Source of the DNA: Cryptomeria japonica
Taxonomy: Eukaryota > Streptophyta > Pinopsida > Cupressales > Cupressaceae
Direction: 5' to 3'
Assembly (NCBI RefSeq): GCF_030272615.1
Contig: NC_081415.1
Location: 422,619,757 to 422,683,756, forward strand
Length of the DNA: 64,000 bases
In this document: positions 23,842-37,412 of the stretch, piece by piece
How positions within the stretch are numbered: position 1 is the stretch's first letter
Layout: every line of letters begins with the position of its first letter
Program-made: the position numbers and the translations under genes
Notes under the pieces: generated by a model
What the model saw: the letters and a program-made list of their open reading frames with translations, nothing else
Databases searched by the model: none
What the model was told of the DNA's origin: nothing

Positions 23842-25595
23842 TTTTTTTTTAATTGAATCAAAGTAAGAGTACAAAGAATAATATCTACAACAAGTAGCTC
23901 AAAGATAATTACATCGCAAACTAAAAGGATTACAATAGACCATCATATGAACATGATGTTAATAGTAACAAAAAAATACATCACAAACTAATACAAATTA
24001 TAAAAGGTCAACATATGGCATCATACAAACGAAACATGACATTAATGTTTAGCTTTACCATTTTACATAGATCCATATCATAGTTGTTTTAAAGTTGACT
24101 AGCTTAATCTTGAATTTGCTAAAGTGGTGTCATAATCAAAACATTTATCTTGGATTTAATTTAGAAGCTGTGAAAACAATAAAACAACCTGAAAAACTAT
24201 GTTAGAGTAAAGCATTAGAATACCAGTTTCTTGATACAGTTGCTTAAAAATATAGTTGTACACCTAGCCTTACAAATATGACTAAAAATGACTTATTTGA
24301 TAGAATCAACAATGTCGTCATCATGCAAACCAAATCCAAAGAAAGCTTCTTTCTAATTCAACTTATGATGAAAAATAGTAAAATTTAAAATAAAACTAGC
24401 ATTCCATTGTTTTTTAATGAAGGGGAAATCTCAAAATATATGTTTCATAACTTCAATACATAAACATAAGGGGAAGTTAATTGGCTGAACTATAATGCAT
24501 CTTAGTCCATGTAAAACTTTCCAAGCCAAAAATTGAGTCCCAACATTAGTTTTATATTTTCATATTTGTGTGCTCATTTTGGTCCACCTTTTGGCACTAA
24601 ATTTGTATTTCCATTTATGATTGAGGCGAGGTACGATCTTCCAATGAGGCAAAAAATGAAGATAGATTTTCCTTAGTGGAAGATAACGAACATGAGAAGA
24701 TGCTAGCCATTTCCAATCTTAAAAAAAAAATAGCATTCCCTCGGAGTACAAATTTTCATGGATAACTCAACTAGAACTAATGATTGCACAAATATAAAAA
24801 ATTCTTTATACTTGATGTTCAACCATATTTTTCTTTGATTTTTAGCCATGAAGCCCATTCAAGAGATTTGAAATTCCAAATGTCTTTAAATTGTTGAACA
24901 CCTTTCTTATACAAATATTAAGAATGCTTAGGAAAACAAAAAGCAAGCAATTGATTATGGTAATTTTAACAAGTTTATTCCATCATATTGATGATAAAGC
25001 AAAGATAAAATCATGTTGTAGGGAGGAACCATTCCATTGTAGAAATCCATAAGCTTGTTGCCAAGCCTTCCAAATTAATTGTAAGGCAAAAGAGCCCTTG
25101 ATTTTGAAAAAGGGAGACATAATAAATTTATCAAACCAACCAATAGATTGAGATTTTTTATTTGTTGCATCTTAAAAAACTTGATTCTAGGAACAACTAT
25201 TTTTCATGGTTCATCCCCTTTAGTAGCTTTGATAATTCACTTTGCGGCAAGGTACAACCCTTGAGTTTTAGGGTCAATGATTCCTACACCACCCATATGT
25301 CTTGGTTGAATGTAATGAGACCAAGACGAAATAATAAAACCAATATTTCCATCCCATTTGGACTAGAGAATTTTTCTAATTAATTCGTTCAAAACATCAT
25401 ATTTTCTCTTAGATGGCAATGAATATTAGTAGTGAGCATGAGAAGTAATAAAATTCTTGTTAACAACTTGAATTCTTTCAGCCAAACATAAAAATTTGTT
25501 GCCCAATTGATTAAATTATAAGATTGTTTAGGAATCAATCCCACATGTCAGAAAGAGAGACCCCTACACGAAAGGGAATGCCTCAATGTCGACAG
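23842..25595 (-). pseudogene. LINE reverse transcriptase C-terminal fragment
   Basis: In shifting minus-strand frames the translation shows the end of a plant LINE polyprotein: WGIPFRVGVSLSDMW, LAERIQVVNKNF, LNELIRKILWSKWDG, MGGVGIIDPKTQGLYLAAK, then the zinc-finger-like RVT region KRWTKMSTQIWKYKTN and FLAWKVLHGLRC. That order fits the thumb/C-terminal part of non-LTR reverse transcriptase followed by zf-RVT. The catalytic palm is not present, as expected for a 5'-truncated copy. A run of nine T's at 23842-23850 may be its poly(A) tail on the minus strand. Several frameshifts and stops show it is dead. Confidence 0.7.
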
Positions 25596-25596
25596 G

Positions 25597-26200
25597 GTGA
25601 TCCTACAATAGTGAGTTACAGTTTTTGGCCAAACTTGACATTGAAACAAACATTTTGAATCAATCTTCACTTTCTGACACCTATAGCTACTAAACTATGA
25701 GGAATTTGAATATGATGCAAACTAGTGATTTATCACATTTTGTCTATAAATTCTAAATATATATTTTTTAAATATTGGAATAAATTTGAATCCCTTTTTC
25801 CATCTCCTTCGATAACTAGTTTTTAATAGTAAACACCATTTTTAAAGAGTGATGTGTAGTATACGGAACATAACTTTTTTTCTATGAAGGAAAATTCTAT
25901 TTTTTTCAATTTTAGATTTGTAACTACAATATATAGTGCTTGCATTTGATTTCATAATGTTTTATTAATTTTTTTACTTTAAATTAAGTTTTGAAGTCAA
26001 ACCAATTACAATTTAGACATAGGTGTAGTATACAAAACATAACTTTTTTTGTATTTATCAAAATTCAATTTTTATTTTTCTTTTGGATCAAGAACATCAA
26101 TACCAATTGTATAGATATTTTTCAGAATTTTTTTGCTAATATACTATTTTTCCACATGCATAGAACAAAGAGCTTGATGTTTGATGAAAAACCTATATTT
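25597..26200 (+). repeat. AT-rich dispersed repeat, copy 2
   Basis: The first 380 bp match the minus strand of 19810-20150. A related block starting GTGTAGTATAC repeats inside it (25853 and 26024, both followed by AAAACATAAC or GAACATAAC). It abuts the LINE fragment at 25596. Confidence 0.55.
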
Positions 26201-27500
26201 AATTAAACTGCTATTTTGATCCTCAACCAAGGCCTTGAAAGCCATATATCTGTAGAAAATTGTAGATAAAGAGGGGAAAGGGCAACTTTAGGGGGTTTGA
26301 ATGAACATATCTGTTGGAGCTCAAAAACACTGGTTTGATGAACCCTAAGAATATGCCACTTTCTATTATCAAGATCAATAATTGATTTTGGCCAACTAAT
26401 GGAATGACCAATATGGTTTCAATTCCCTACTCTTTTGGCTCTGCCAAACCAACACGGGTGTATCCTACTTCCAAATACTTGATCCTTTTGTGACCAATTA
26501 ATAATCTAGGCATATTATGATTGTAGTATATCTTCCTTTGACCAATCTTGAATTGGCATAAGGTTCCAAATTGATCTAATTCTTTACTCCTACTCCTATC
26601 TTACTTTTCCAAAAAAAATAAGTAAACTGAAACTAAAATAGAATTCTTTTGTATATTTATGATCAGTGCCTCACCCAAGGTTACAAAGTCTTTAAATTTG
26701 TTTCTAATTTTATTCAAGTTATTTGGCATTAATAACATTCATTCCTTGTATTAACATGCAAGTATGTAATATTGTATGACTCTTCTTATGAATCCAATTA
26801 CTACCTTCGAACTGTTGTAATTTAATCAAATGGATTTTTAAATCTGCCTGACAGAACCTAGTCAATTGAATCACACAAAAGAGTAAGAGTTGCTTTGATA
26901 AATCAGAATTATCTTTGATAATAAATTTAAACATGTAAGAAGAAAAAGGAATTGGAGACAAGCATACACTATTTTATCATTACTAATCAACAAATAACTA
27001 AGCCAAAACCTTTTGGATTTTGTATTATATTTGCCACTGTAATGAGATACAAAATTTGAGTAGTATTCTCCTCTTGTTACTATTTTCCCCTGTCTTTTTT
27101 TTTTTTAATCTTTTTATCGGTCTTGGTTTCTCCCTTTTATACAAAATGGGGAGAAGCAACAAGCTTCGGACCATTGCAATGCTTCTATTCATAACAATTT
27201 ATAACAAGTAAATTAAGAAATGTTTTTTATTTAACAAGATGAAACATGATTTTAAATAAGTTGGAGAATGTAAACTAGCCCGTTATCAAGATGTTATGAG
27301 TAATAACTCGTGACCCTTGGGTCTGGAAAGGTTATACTTTCAGTTGGGTGGGTTTCCCATTCGTCATCTGGCACTCTGTGTTCTCAATTCTCAAGATCCT
27401 TTAGAGGAGTAATCTCCCACTGGTAGACTTTATAGTCACTGGGCCACTAAAAATTCAAGATGATAGGCATGCTCATCAAATGATCCTTCCATTTCTTATC
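26201..27500. other. No gene recognised
   Basis: AT-rich with short frames only. The right end may be the 3' flank of the minus-strand frame that starts at 30749. Confidence 0.4.
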
Positions 27501-27509
27501 TGTTAGAGT

Positions 27510-30500
27510 TTGAACTTCTACAACAAACCTTGCATAACTAATATCCAAAGTGATAATCCTATCCTAAAACATATTGAAGCACTGAACACTGATGTTCTTC
27601 TCCTCTTTCATGTGTGCAATGATCTTCTGCACCATTTGGCTGAAATTACTCTTACAATCATTGAAGTCCTGGAGGTGTTTGTCCTTGTCTGTGATGGAAG
27701 GGATAGTCCAATGTTGGAATGTGTGGATGGAATCAATTTTGGCTTTCACTTTTTGCTCCTCATTTATGATATTCTAGAGTCCATCATTGATGGTATGCAC
27801 CATTCACTTAGTCTCCATTATCTTAGGAGAAACATTAGGATTTCTTTGAGTTACTCTACTTAGAGTAACCAAAGTGATTATGTTGGTTGTCATCTTTTTA
27901 ACAAGTTCTCTAGTTTGGGCCTATCTTCTTTCAACACTTCTATCATCTTCAACAAAGTCTCATAACTTCCACACACTTCTTCCAATTTTTCAAGTATCAG
28001 CTTGACCTTGTGTGAAAAAAATTGTTCAAAAATGTCCAAGGTTTGTTGTGGAATTCTTTGCAGGATCTCTTCATGGGCTACCCTCATATCCTAGATCTCC
28101 TTCTCATATTTTTTCTTTTCTTCATTCCACTCCTTACTGTGCTCAATTTTATCAATTGGTCATTATGGAGCATTTTTAGCAGAACAATAGCCCTACTTTG
28201 GTTATTAGGTTGTTTTTCTATCTCTTCTTTCAACTAAACAATGCATAGTGCATAGTCATAGTAACCGCCTCTAGTAGAGAGGTATCTTTCATTGTCTTTA
28301 GTATTGTTTCCCCCAATGTCTCCTTCGCTGTATCTACTAAGTTTGGTTTATGAGTGCTCTTGGAGCTCACCCATGCAGCTAATACTTCAGTCTTAGGTTT
28401 ATACCTTGTACCACTTACCCCTTCATATGAGTCAAATTCAACAATCGGCATAGGATCTTCTTGTTGTCTCGCCTAATCCAACAAGAACATTTGTTTGAGG
28501 GTCATTCCAAAAACAATAATCATGTCACTTTTCAAAACCATCTTTCTTGATTCTGCAGGGGTGACATGTATTTCATCAAATTTCAATTCTCTGAAGGTTT
28601 GAGCAACAAATTCTTCATGTTTGGATTCTTCCACTCCCATGAGGTTCATTTGTTTTCTTTATTCAAACTCCTTCATCTTTGTCCTTAACCAAAAGTCCTT
28701 AAACTCTTGAGTATGGATGAGCTCATCATCATTCAAGAACCTCATAGACATATCCACTCTCTCATTAGTAGTATTATCAAGCTTTGCTTCTTTGGCTACT
28801 TGTGCTCTATAGCCATGTGTTTCCTCTTAATATCTCGATGGATCAACATGTGATTTCTCTATTGTTTCTTCTCCTCTCAGGGCCCTTAATGCACTAGCAA
28901 CTTCATCTATGTCACCCTCTCCTTCAGATTCATCATAAGGCACCAGGGAGTCTAGATCAACTAGCTTCTGCTTCTTAGTAGGAGGTGAAATGGGAGAGAT
29001 CTCTTCTGAAGAATCATCATCTGACACTGTGTGTATAATAACCCATTGGGGTTTCTTAGGTGGAACCTTGGCCTATTTTGGTGGAGAACCACCACCTGTT
29101 GATTTGCCATATATCTTTTCAAAATTATTTAAACACAATTCAATTATTTTCAACTCATCTGTTTCTTCATCATGGAATCAGGATAACGCAAGGTCTTTTC
29201 TTTCTTTCATCTTCTATCCTAGTTATGATTTGCCTCTTTTTTCTTCTTTGCACAATTTCCCCATATGATGTGAGATTTCTGACCAAGTCTTCCTGTATCG
29301 GGACTTCATGTGAAACTGATTTAATAACAAAACCAATGTGGTTTTCTAGATCACACATTCTTTCCTTACCGGGCTTTAACAATAAATAGGTTTTTATGTA
29401 ATTTTGTAACTTCTCCAACATGTTGGAACCAATAGAGAAATCCATCAAATGTCACATGATGAGGCCTGTATGTCCCCTTTCTTCTTGGTACAATCAACTC
29501 CCTTTCCAACCATAGCATTTGCCACACAAACTCTAAGAATGCAATTCTGTCTGATAGGAAAATGGGTATCAAATGGGGAACTTGGGGGCACCCATAGACC
29601 CTAATAATAGTGTTCTCCCCCATATAAAACCAGTTTGCAAAGTTATGAGTGTGACCCTTCTCAAGGTCACAAGCTAGGGGCCTTAATACTTTCCTTATCT
29701 CAAGTGACAATCTATCAACTAAATGATTGAAAACACCAAAAATAGTGACAACAAAAGAATCATGGAAGACCTTGTAATCTGCATCTTTGCATCTTTTGTC
29801 CCATATATAACACCAAAACTACACTGGGAGCCTATTTCCTTTCTCATCTACAATTCCTAGCTTTAACCTTTGTGCAAAGGCTTGTTTGTTTTGAAATCAG
29901 ATTAAATAACACAATAAAGAATAGTGATGGAAACCATTGCTTTTCTTCTTCTTTCATGCCACTAGCTACTCATGTACCTTTTTCTCACTTTTCGAGGCAA
30001 AATCAAATTTGAGGTTTACCTTATAATTTTGTATTCTCATTGCCATATACATTAGAGATATTAGCATTTTATCCCTAGCATCCTCTCACAATATTTGACA
30101 TAAGGCAAAGTAGCTCTTTTGAAAGTATCCAAGGAAATCGTCAACATGGAAAAGTTCAGTGCTTGTTACCATTAGAAGTTGATTATTTACACCGCTTCTC
30201 CTATGGTATGGAAGCTCATCCTTCCTGAATGTCTTGTATAACCTGTTATAGTCCATGACAAACTATTCTAGGTATACCTTGGTGAGGGCTTGTTTGTTTA
30301 ACATGAAACAATCAATAATAGCAGACCTGGTAATTACCAACAAAGGGTTCCCACTTGGCATCCTCACAACTCTAGTAATAGGATGATAATGGTCTACCAA
30401 TATCTGGATTAGCTCATGGTCTACAAAAACATTTGGCACAATTAATTTTGCTACATCATATGTCCAAAGGTTAGACTGGGCTCTTCTCGTCCTTATTTTT

Positions 30501-30749
30501 GTAAAAATACCAAAACAAATATCTCCCTGAAACTAGAATCATGGCGTCCCTATAACCTTCCATACGATCCTTGAACACATTTTTGGCCCTTGTATCTACC
30601 GAGCCAGGCAATGCATCCAACAATGTTTTTTGCATAGGCCTTTTGGTTGGGTTTGCGACCCTCGGTTTTCTATCTGAACCCTCTTCATTCATAGAGCTTT
30701 CTCCCTCTCCAGTTTCACCTTTTCTCTTAGGCATTTTATCTATACTCAT
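27510..30749 (-). pseudogene. Decayed long frame, unrecognised repeat-encoded family (member 2)
   Basis: Minus-strand reading from ATG at 30749 (MSIDKMPKRKGETGEGESS), with several frame changes and stops, down to about 27510. Parts in order: a basic N-terminus with an NLS-like PKRK; a region with DHYHPITRVVRMPSGNPLLV; the block ENTIIRVYGCPQVPHLIPIF followed by DRIAFLEFVWQMLW; GTYRPHHVTFDGFLYWFQHV; an acidic insert SDDDSSEEISPISPPTKKQK; and a C-terminus of coiled-coil type (HKVKLILEKLEEVCGSYETL). The order and the middle block agree with the frame at 7.25-10.33 kb, so they belong to one family of roughly 1000-residue proteins. The function is unknown to me; a retroelement gag-like role would fit. 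Upstream lies the word array at 30980-31700. Confidence 0.5.
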
Positions 30750-30979
30750 TACTCAAAATTTAAATACTTCTAAAAATTTAGTAGCTTAGAGAGGCAACTG
30801 GGTACTTACTTGTGCTTGTCGCTTTTGTCTTGGCTTGTTCCTCCTCGCTGCGGAGCTCCACCAACACAATTCTCGAGCTTTGAATGAGAATTATGAGCTG
30901 AAAATTGATTCTTAAAAAGTGACCTTTGGGGTCTTTTCTGCATTTGATTCCTGCATGCAATTTAACACTTCGCCAACCT

Positions 30980-31700
30980 TTTCAGAATTATGATGATGTC
31001 ATCTCCAACTTGCTTTGGCTTATTGTTTTTGCCATTTTGCAAACAAATGTCACCATCCCTATTTTATTTATGTGAAATAGCGACAACATTTATTGCTATA
31101 TTGCTATACTTTCTTTCCCCTTATTTCGGCTCCCCACGATATGATGAAATTACTTTGTGTCATTATTGCTATTGCGTAACATGTTTTTTTATCATTCATG
31201 TCCTCCTCGTGATATGACGATATTTTATTAAGCTATCGCCAAATCACAAGCTTCTAAAATCCTTAATGTTTTTCATTGGCGAAATAGCGAAAACACCATA
31301 TGAGCTTGCCCCTTCCCATCGCCATTTCGTTACTTGTTGAATATAAGAAACTGTGGGACCTATGAAATAGCGATGTCATAACACATCGTTCACCTTAAAT
31401 AACTATTTTGCGGATATCTCTATATGACGTTTCATGGAGTCCGCAAAATAGTGAAACCTATATACTCCTTGTTTCCTTCTTTCGCCATTTCATGATATAC
31501 TTTATTTTGAGAGGTTTAATTTTGGCGAAATAGTGATAATTGATGTGTCTTGTGTCTCTTTTTCACCATTTTGTTGTATGTTTAGTATAACTAAGATATG
31601 ACCCTACGAAATAGAGATAGTGTTTATTATGTCATTGTTTCATGAAATGCTTAGTATTTTAGTGAATAAGTCCGACGAAATGGAGAAAATTGAGGATTTA
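30980..31700. repeat. Dispersed word array (CGAAATAGCGA type)
   Basis: GAAATAGCGA and variants (GGCGAAATAGCGAAAA at 31280, GAAATAGCGATG at 31366, GCGAAATAGTGA at 31525, CGAAATAGAGA, CGAAATGGAGA) occur about seven times, and the related opposite-strand form TTCGCCATTTC about four times. The array lies 230-950 bp upstream of the minus-strand frame starting at 30749. In character it resembles the arrays at 1-540, 4690-4945, 42335-42620 and 52700-52905, but with a different word. Confidence 0.6.
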
Positions 31701-31841
31701 GCCTTAGGATGATTTATAATAAGAAGGTATTTTAGAGGGGTAAGGTAATGATGAATTAACGACAAGGATGGGACTTTAGTGTAGAAAACACATCGAATTA
31801 TGCTTGACAAGGAACTCGATATATTGAATTTATCTGATTCA

Positions 31842-32035
31842 AATGTATGGACAGTAGTGGGAAAATAATTTTAACAATCAATGATGGGAAAATGAAGGAT
31901 AATGGGAGAATGGTGAGATAGGTTTGTATGGACAGTAGTGGGAAAATTATTTTAACAATCAATGATGGGAAAATGAAGGATAATGGGAGAATGGTGAGAT
32001 AGGTTTGTATGGACAGTAGTGGGAAAATTACCACT
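31842..32035. repeat. 82-bp minisatellite, 2.3 units
   Basis: GTATGGACAGTAGTGGGAAA followed by TTTTAACAATCAATGATGG starts at about 31842, 31926 and 32008. The units are nearly identical, differing by about one base. Confidence 0.9.
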
Positions 32036-32599
32036 GTTCAAAACTTTATGTAGGAGAACCAACTGGTTTTTTGTGAGGTGCTAACAATATCTTCATTTGA
32101 ACCTCCTAGGACCCCTTCGAATGAAGTTTTTTCGAGGGGGGTTTGAACGAAGATCATGTCCATTCAAACCCCATAAAAATAATATTTAAAAATATATTTA
32201 ATATGCGTTCGGATGAAGGTATTTAGTTAAAATTATTTTTTATGATTGACCTTCAATCGAAGGTCTGACCAACCAAATAATTGAACTTAAAAAAAAAAAA
32301 TGTGCATATAAATAGGAGCTTAGTTTTTCATTTTTTTATATCAGTATTACAAGAGTAATTCACATTTTAATTCATCAAGGCATATTTTGCAAGAGAAAAC
32401 TTTTGGTATAAGAATTGTAAAGTCATCTTTTACTTGAAGAATATGGGAAACAAAAGAACAAGACAATGTAAGACCTCACAAAAGTATTCAGAAGAGAGGG
32501 AGAAATATTATCATGAACAAAATTTGGCAAGATATCATAGAAAGAAACAAGGTTGCATGTTTTCTATCCTATTTAAGTTTTAAGTTTTTAGCGTGAATT

Positions 32600-33500
32600 T
32601 GTTGGGAAAATGGTGTCTCAACCTTGCATTTACATAAGGTTACTATTTATAGTAAGTTTTTGTTTGAGCACGAATTGGTTCAAAATTTTCCCCACAACTT
32701 CAAATTGGCTAGATAAGCATGTTGGTAAATTTTCATTGCAAGATCATGACTAGATTTTAAAATATTAAAGCTTCCATTTTTTAAAGTTGTGATGAAAGTT
32801 TCAAATTCAATTTTGATGGCTTTAGAGGCTCCGAAATGGTCTAAAAAGTGCTTGTGATCTGAGCTAGCGGGTTATGAGGTGATAGAGCATGTCATGAGTT
32901 TTTTTACGCTTTAAACAATTTGTAAATCAAACACATGATTCAAAAGTTATGGCCTCTGAAAGTTTGGTCTCTCGAAATAGGAAATATAAAAAATGCATTA
33001 GACACATATATGAGTTGTAAAAGGGAGATACATGTGTTGATGCATGTTTTGACATGTCATAGAGCATCTAGGATTGGAGATAAGACTGGTTCCACTTTAT
33101 TGGATGGTTTTAGCCAATGGTTTTGTAATACCATTTGATGGCTTCATGTATTGTATCTTCTATATATAAGGTGTGTGAGATGGAGGTTGTGTGTGAGAGT
33201 CCTATAGCTATTGAGTTACCTTTGAATCTCTGGTTGGTGATACTCTTGTGAAAAGCTTGCTCTGCAAGTAAATTGTAATTTGTTATGATTTCTGAATAAT
33301 ATATTGAGTAGCTTTTGGAGTGTGGACTTTTTCTCTTGAAAGGGTTTTCCCCACGTAAATTAGTGTGTTGTGGTGTGCATTGTATTTATGTTTATTTTTG
33401 TTAATTTTCTGTAACTATTGTAAGGATTTGTAAAAGTTTTTGTATTATCCTTGTCTCAAGGCTAGTGTAGGAAGTTGTTTTGCTACTTAACTTCCTTACA
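32600..33500 (+). repeat. Copia 5' LTR
   Basis: It starts TGTTGGGAAAATGG and ends CTTCCTTACA, immediately before AATGGTATCAGAGC. It aligns with 40462-41313 throughout. Before 33180, TCTATATATAAGG could be the TATA region. Confidence 0.9.
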
Positions 33501-33502
33501 AA

Positions 33503-33514
33503 TGGTATCAGAGC
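33503..33514 (+). promoter_or_regulatory. Primer-binding site for initiator tRNA-Met
   Basis: TGGTATCAGAGC, two bases after the LTR end, is the standard plant copia primer-binding site. It is complementary to the 3' end of initiator tRNA-Met. Confidence 0.95.
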
Positions 33515-33624
33515 TTGATCACCTTTGGTTTTGGTTTGTGGATTGTTGGGTTTTTTGAACTAATCCATATTCATGTGGGAGCTTATGCAAAAGATACTTT
33601 TTTGTCTTGTTGCGGGAATTTTCA

Positions 33625-34370
33625 AATGACAAGTTTGTTAGGGAGAATAGAGGTGGAGAATTATTTTGGAAGTAATTTTGAGATGTGGAAGGTCAAGATG
33701 GAGGATCTACTAATAGATTGCTTGACTTGTGGTATGTTGTTGATGTGAATGTCTCAAGACCTGCAGATCTTACTGGTGATGCTATGTTTGATGTTATGGA
33801 CCTTAAATCTAAGGGTCAAATCAGATTTTGCTTGGAAAACTCTGTTCTAATCAATGGAAGAGACCTCTACAAAGAAACTATGGAATAAGCTTGGTGAGAT
33901 GTATCAAGACAAATATTTATTAAATCAAATTTTCTCAAGGAAGAAACTGTATTCCTTGAGAATGGAAGAGGTTGGATGGATTATAGACCACTTGGAAGCA
34001 TTCAATATGTTGGTGGCTCAATTGGAATTTGTTAATTTCAAGATGGATGAGGAGGAGAAATGTGAGATCTTACTTTGTTCTTTGCCTGATTCATGGGATT
34101 CTCTTGTTATGGCTATAGATAGTACTTATGTTGTTTTGAAGTCTAAAGACATGATGAGTGCCTTGCTTGGTGAAGAGTCATGGAGGAAGGTATCCATGAA
34201 TTCAAAGGAACCCCTAACTATTCGTGGAAGACCTAAGGAAAAGGGCAAGAAGAATGAGAAGCATAATAAATCCAAGTCCAGAGAAAGATCGAAATCTCCT
34301 AGAAAGTCCAAAGTCATTTGCAGGAATAGTACTAAATCATGACACATCTGTAAGGAATGCAAAGAAGAAA
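33625..34370 (+). pseudogene. Copia gag
   Basis: Across frame changes the translation shows YFGSNFEMWKVKMEDLL, KLWNKLGEMYQDKYLLNQIF, LEAFNMLVAQLEFVNFKMDE and LPDSWDSLVMAI, the UBN2-type gag of plant copia elements, followed by a basic KSKSRERSKSPRKSK tail. The CCHC zinc knuckle is damaged: a stop at 34340-34342 precedes HICKEC, and the second cysteine position is serine. Confidence 0.9.
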
Positions 34371-34436
34371 AATAAGAAGTTTGATTCTAATTCTCAGTTC
34401 AAGAAGGAAGATGATGATGCATTCATTGTAGCTTTG

Positions 34437-35860
34437 GCTACTCATACAGGTAATGATGCATGGTTAATTGACTCAAGTGCATCTTTTCATATGAATTCCA
34501 ATAGAGATTGATTTTTTTTAATATGAATAATTTAATGGAGGTATGGTGTACTTGGGTGATGATTCTCATTTAGATATTGTTGGTCATGGTAAAGTTAGAA
34601 TCAGGTTTCCTAGTGATAGAATAAAAAGGATTAGTCGTGTGTTGCATATTCCCGAACTAAAATGAAATTTATTATCTATGAGAAAACTGATAGATGTAAG
34701 TGTGTAGGTAGTCTTTTATGATGCAGGATGTAAAATGGTTAAGGGTGCTATGGTAATTGGTAGAGGTGTTAGATTTGGTACTTTGTATAACCTAGAAGCA
34801 TATATTATTGAGTGTAATAGCACTTCTGTAAAAATTAAATTTGTGGATACTTGGTTGGAAGATTTGAGGGTTTCACCTTTAGTGGATGGACATGGCTTTT
34901 GGGTACCTAAGGGTGCTCTTTTTTCTAAAGCAAAGTTACCTACAAACAAGACTATGTTATGGCACCAGAGGTTGAGCCACATTGGAGAAAAGGGTCTAAG
35001 TGTCTTGAAAAATAAAACCTTGTTGAAGGTTTGAATGATTGTAATCTTAACTTTGATTTTTGTGAGCATTGCATTTATGGAAAGCAAAATTGTGTTCAGT
35101 TTTAATCGAGTTCTCATAAATCTTGTGGTATTCAAGATCTTATCCATTCTTATGTGATTGGTCTCATAGATGTTTCTTCCATTGGAAAATCCACATATCA
35201 TGTTTCATTTATTGATGATTTTAGTAGAAGGACATGGGTATACTTTATAAAGTGTAAATTTGATTTTTTTAGTCAATTTAAAGAATTAAAGCAATGGTTG
35301 AGTTGCAGACTAAAAAGAAAATAAAATGTTTGAGAATTGATAATGGCAGTGAATTTTTCTCTAATGATTTTGATAGACTATGTAAAGACTATAACATCAA
35401 AAGACAAAAGACAACCCCATATTCTCCATAACAAAATGGAGTTTCAGAAAGAACGAACAAGACACTAATGGGGAAGGCTAGGAGTATGCTAAGTGGTGTT
35501 GGTCTAGAACAAAAAATATAGGCTAAAGTTGTTGCCACTGCTTGCTACCTGATTAACAGGTCTCGTACATCAGCTCTTGTTGATAAAACGCCTATGGAGG
35601 CATAGTCCAATCATAAGCCTTCATTAAGACATCTTATAGTTTTTTATTGTAAGGCATATACACATGTGCCAAAGGAGAAGCGAACAAAGTTGGAGAACAA
35701 GGTGGTGAAATGTATCTTCATCGAATAAAGTTATGATGTAAATGGATACAAGCTTTGGGACCCTATTGCACAAAAGGTAATACATAGTAGAAGTGTTATT
35801 TTTAAAGAAATTAAGTCTCTTATTATATTGCAGCTAGAATAGACTAAATAAAAAGATTAA
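34437..35860 (+). pseudogene. Copia protease and integrase
   Basis: Protease is recognised by AWLIDSSASFHM (active-site D-S-x-A-S). It is followed by the pre-integrase motif MLWHQRLSHIGEKGLSVLKN, the zinc-binding CEHCIYGKQ, and the integrase core with STYHVSFIDDFSRRTWVYF, RIDNGSEFFSNDF and QNGVSERTNKTLMGKARSML. These give the D-D-E pattern (FIDDFS, DNGSEF, NGVSE). Stops (for example after LLKV near 35034, and at PYSP-stop-QNG) and frameshifts disable it. Confidence 0.9.
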
Positions 35861-35949
35861 CATGATATAATTCCCTTCTAAATCTAAAAGAGTTGAATTG
35901 AGACTACTAGATAGGCAATAAGTTTACGAGAGCTCATCTAGCTCTTAAT

Positions 35950-36335
35950 CTTTAGAAGAGGAGGAAGAATGTCCAACTCAGCTTCTTCAAAGATCTACAA
36001 GACATAGACAACCACCTAAAATGTATTTTCATGATGATTGGAGATGTTATTTTTCTTTGAATACTAATGTGGATAAACCTAGATATTTACAAGAGGCACT
36101 AGGTATGAATGATGAAGAATCTTAAGCGATTACTATGGAAAAAGAAATGTCATATTTGAAAAAGAATGATACATGGGATCTTGTACCATTGCTCGAAGGA
36201 CGTAAACCTGTTGGTTGCAAATGAGTTTTGAGGGTTCAGATGGAGGTATTGATAAGTATAAAGCAAGGTCGGTTACAAAAGGCTACTCTCAGGTTGAGGG
36301 TGTTGATTATGGTGAGATTTGTTCTCCTATTGCCC
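35950..36335 (+). pseudogene. Copia reverse transcriptase, N-terminal fragment
   Basis: Translation gives EKEMSYLKKNDTWDLVPL, GRKPVGCK, then a stop where Trp is usual, and further on KARSVTKGYSQVEGVDYGEI, the start of RVT_2. It stops at CSPIA. The palm with the YVDD motif is missing, replaced by the segment at 36336-40066. Confidence 0.85.
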
Positions 36336-36434
36336 CCAAGGGACACACATGTACTCACATGGAGGATAATTCTATGCAAGAAAGGGCATCACATTTTGAA
36401 AAATGCAACACAAAAGAAGAGGCAATCTTCAAAA

Positions 36435-36436
<2 letters not shown>

Positions 36437-36473
<37 letters not shown>
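36437..36473. repeat. (GA)n microsatellite
   Basis: 37 bp of GA dinucleotides, lying between the two copies of the 75-bp repeat. Frames on both strands across it are artefacts of the repeat. Confidence 0.95.
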
Positions 36474-36475
<2 letters not shown>

Positions 36476-37412
36476 TTTCGCCCAAAGCAAGAGGACAAGG
36501 AAAAAATAGGATAAAGGATCACACATTCCCCGAGGACAAATTGTTCATAAGAGACGTACCGTTTCAAGCAAGGAATAGGTCCTAACCAAGGAACACATAT
36601 GTACTCACATGAAGGATAATTCTATGCAAGAAAGGACATCATGTCATGAAAAATGCAATCCATAAAGGAAATAGTGAAACCTTAGAAAGAGGAAAGAGAT
36701 AGTATAATATTCTTACCTCCCAAGCATAGAGACAAGAATAAATAAACTATTATGTTGCTCACTAAGTATGATTGCATCTGAAATTGTACCACCATAAATG
36801 ACAATGAGCCACCATCAGGTAAGCTAACAATGTCACATAGTGAGGTTCAACATAATATGAACTTGAATGTTATTTGAAATGATTATGAGAAACATGTCAT
36901 TCATTATCACATGTTATTTTTATGATACCTAAATAAAATTTATTGTTGAATTTTAATTTGGAAAGATTGGCATTCATTAGTACAATGATCATGGATCTGA
37001 TGATACATGCAAAAAGTAGAACTTTCAAGATTTTTTCTACATTTCCTTCTTCATTTCGGCCCAAGAAGAGAAATTAAGTTGGCACGAATAAGATTAGACA
37101 AAATAATATCTTTTGGTGATATTACATTGATATGAGAAGACAATGGAGGAGTGGATGTTGGCAAAGGAAAGAGGTTGGAAACCTAGCTTTTCATTAGAAA
37201 AGTGTGATTTCTCACGACGTTCAAGACTTTTTTGTGCACATCCTAAAACTTGTTCATTGTATCCATGTGTAGGATCAAGAGAGGGTTTTCTTTTAGGTGG
37301 AATTGGATTGAAGTTTAAAGAGGCCTATTCAATTCTAGACATGCATTAGGATTAAGATTTTGAGTATCAAATTTAGGCATCTTTGATTTTCTACAAAAAG
37401 AAGGTGTGGAAT

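Noticed and set aside
36215..36585. Plus-strand Arg/Glu repeat frames
   Set aside because: Produced by the (GA)n tract at the copia insertion junction.
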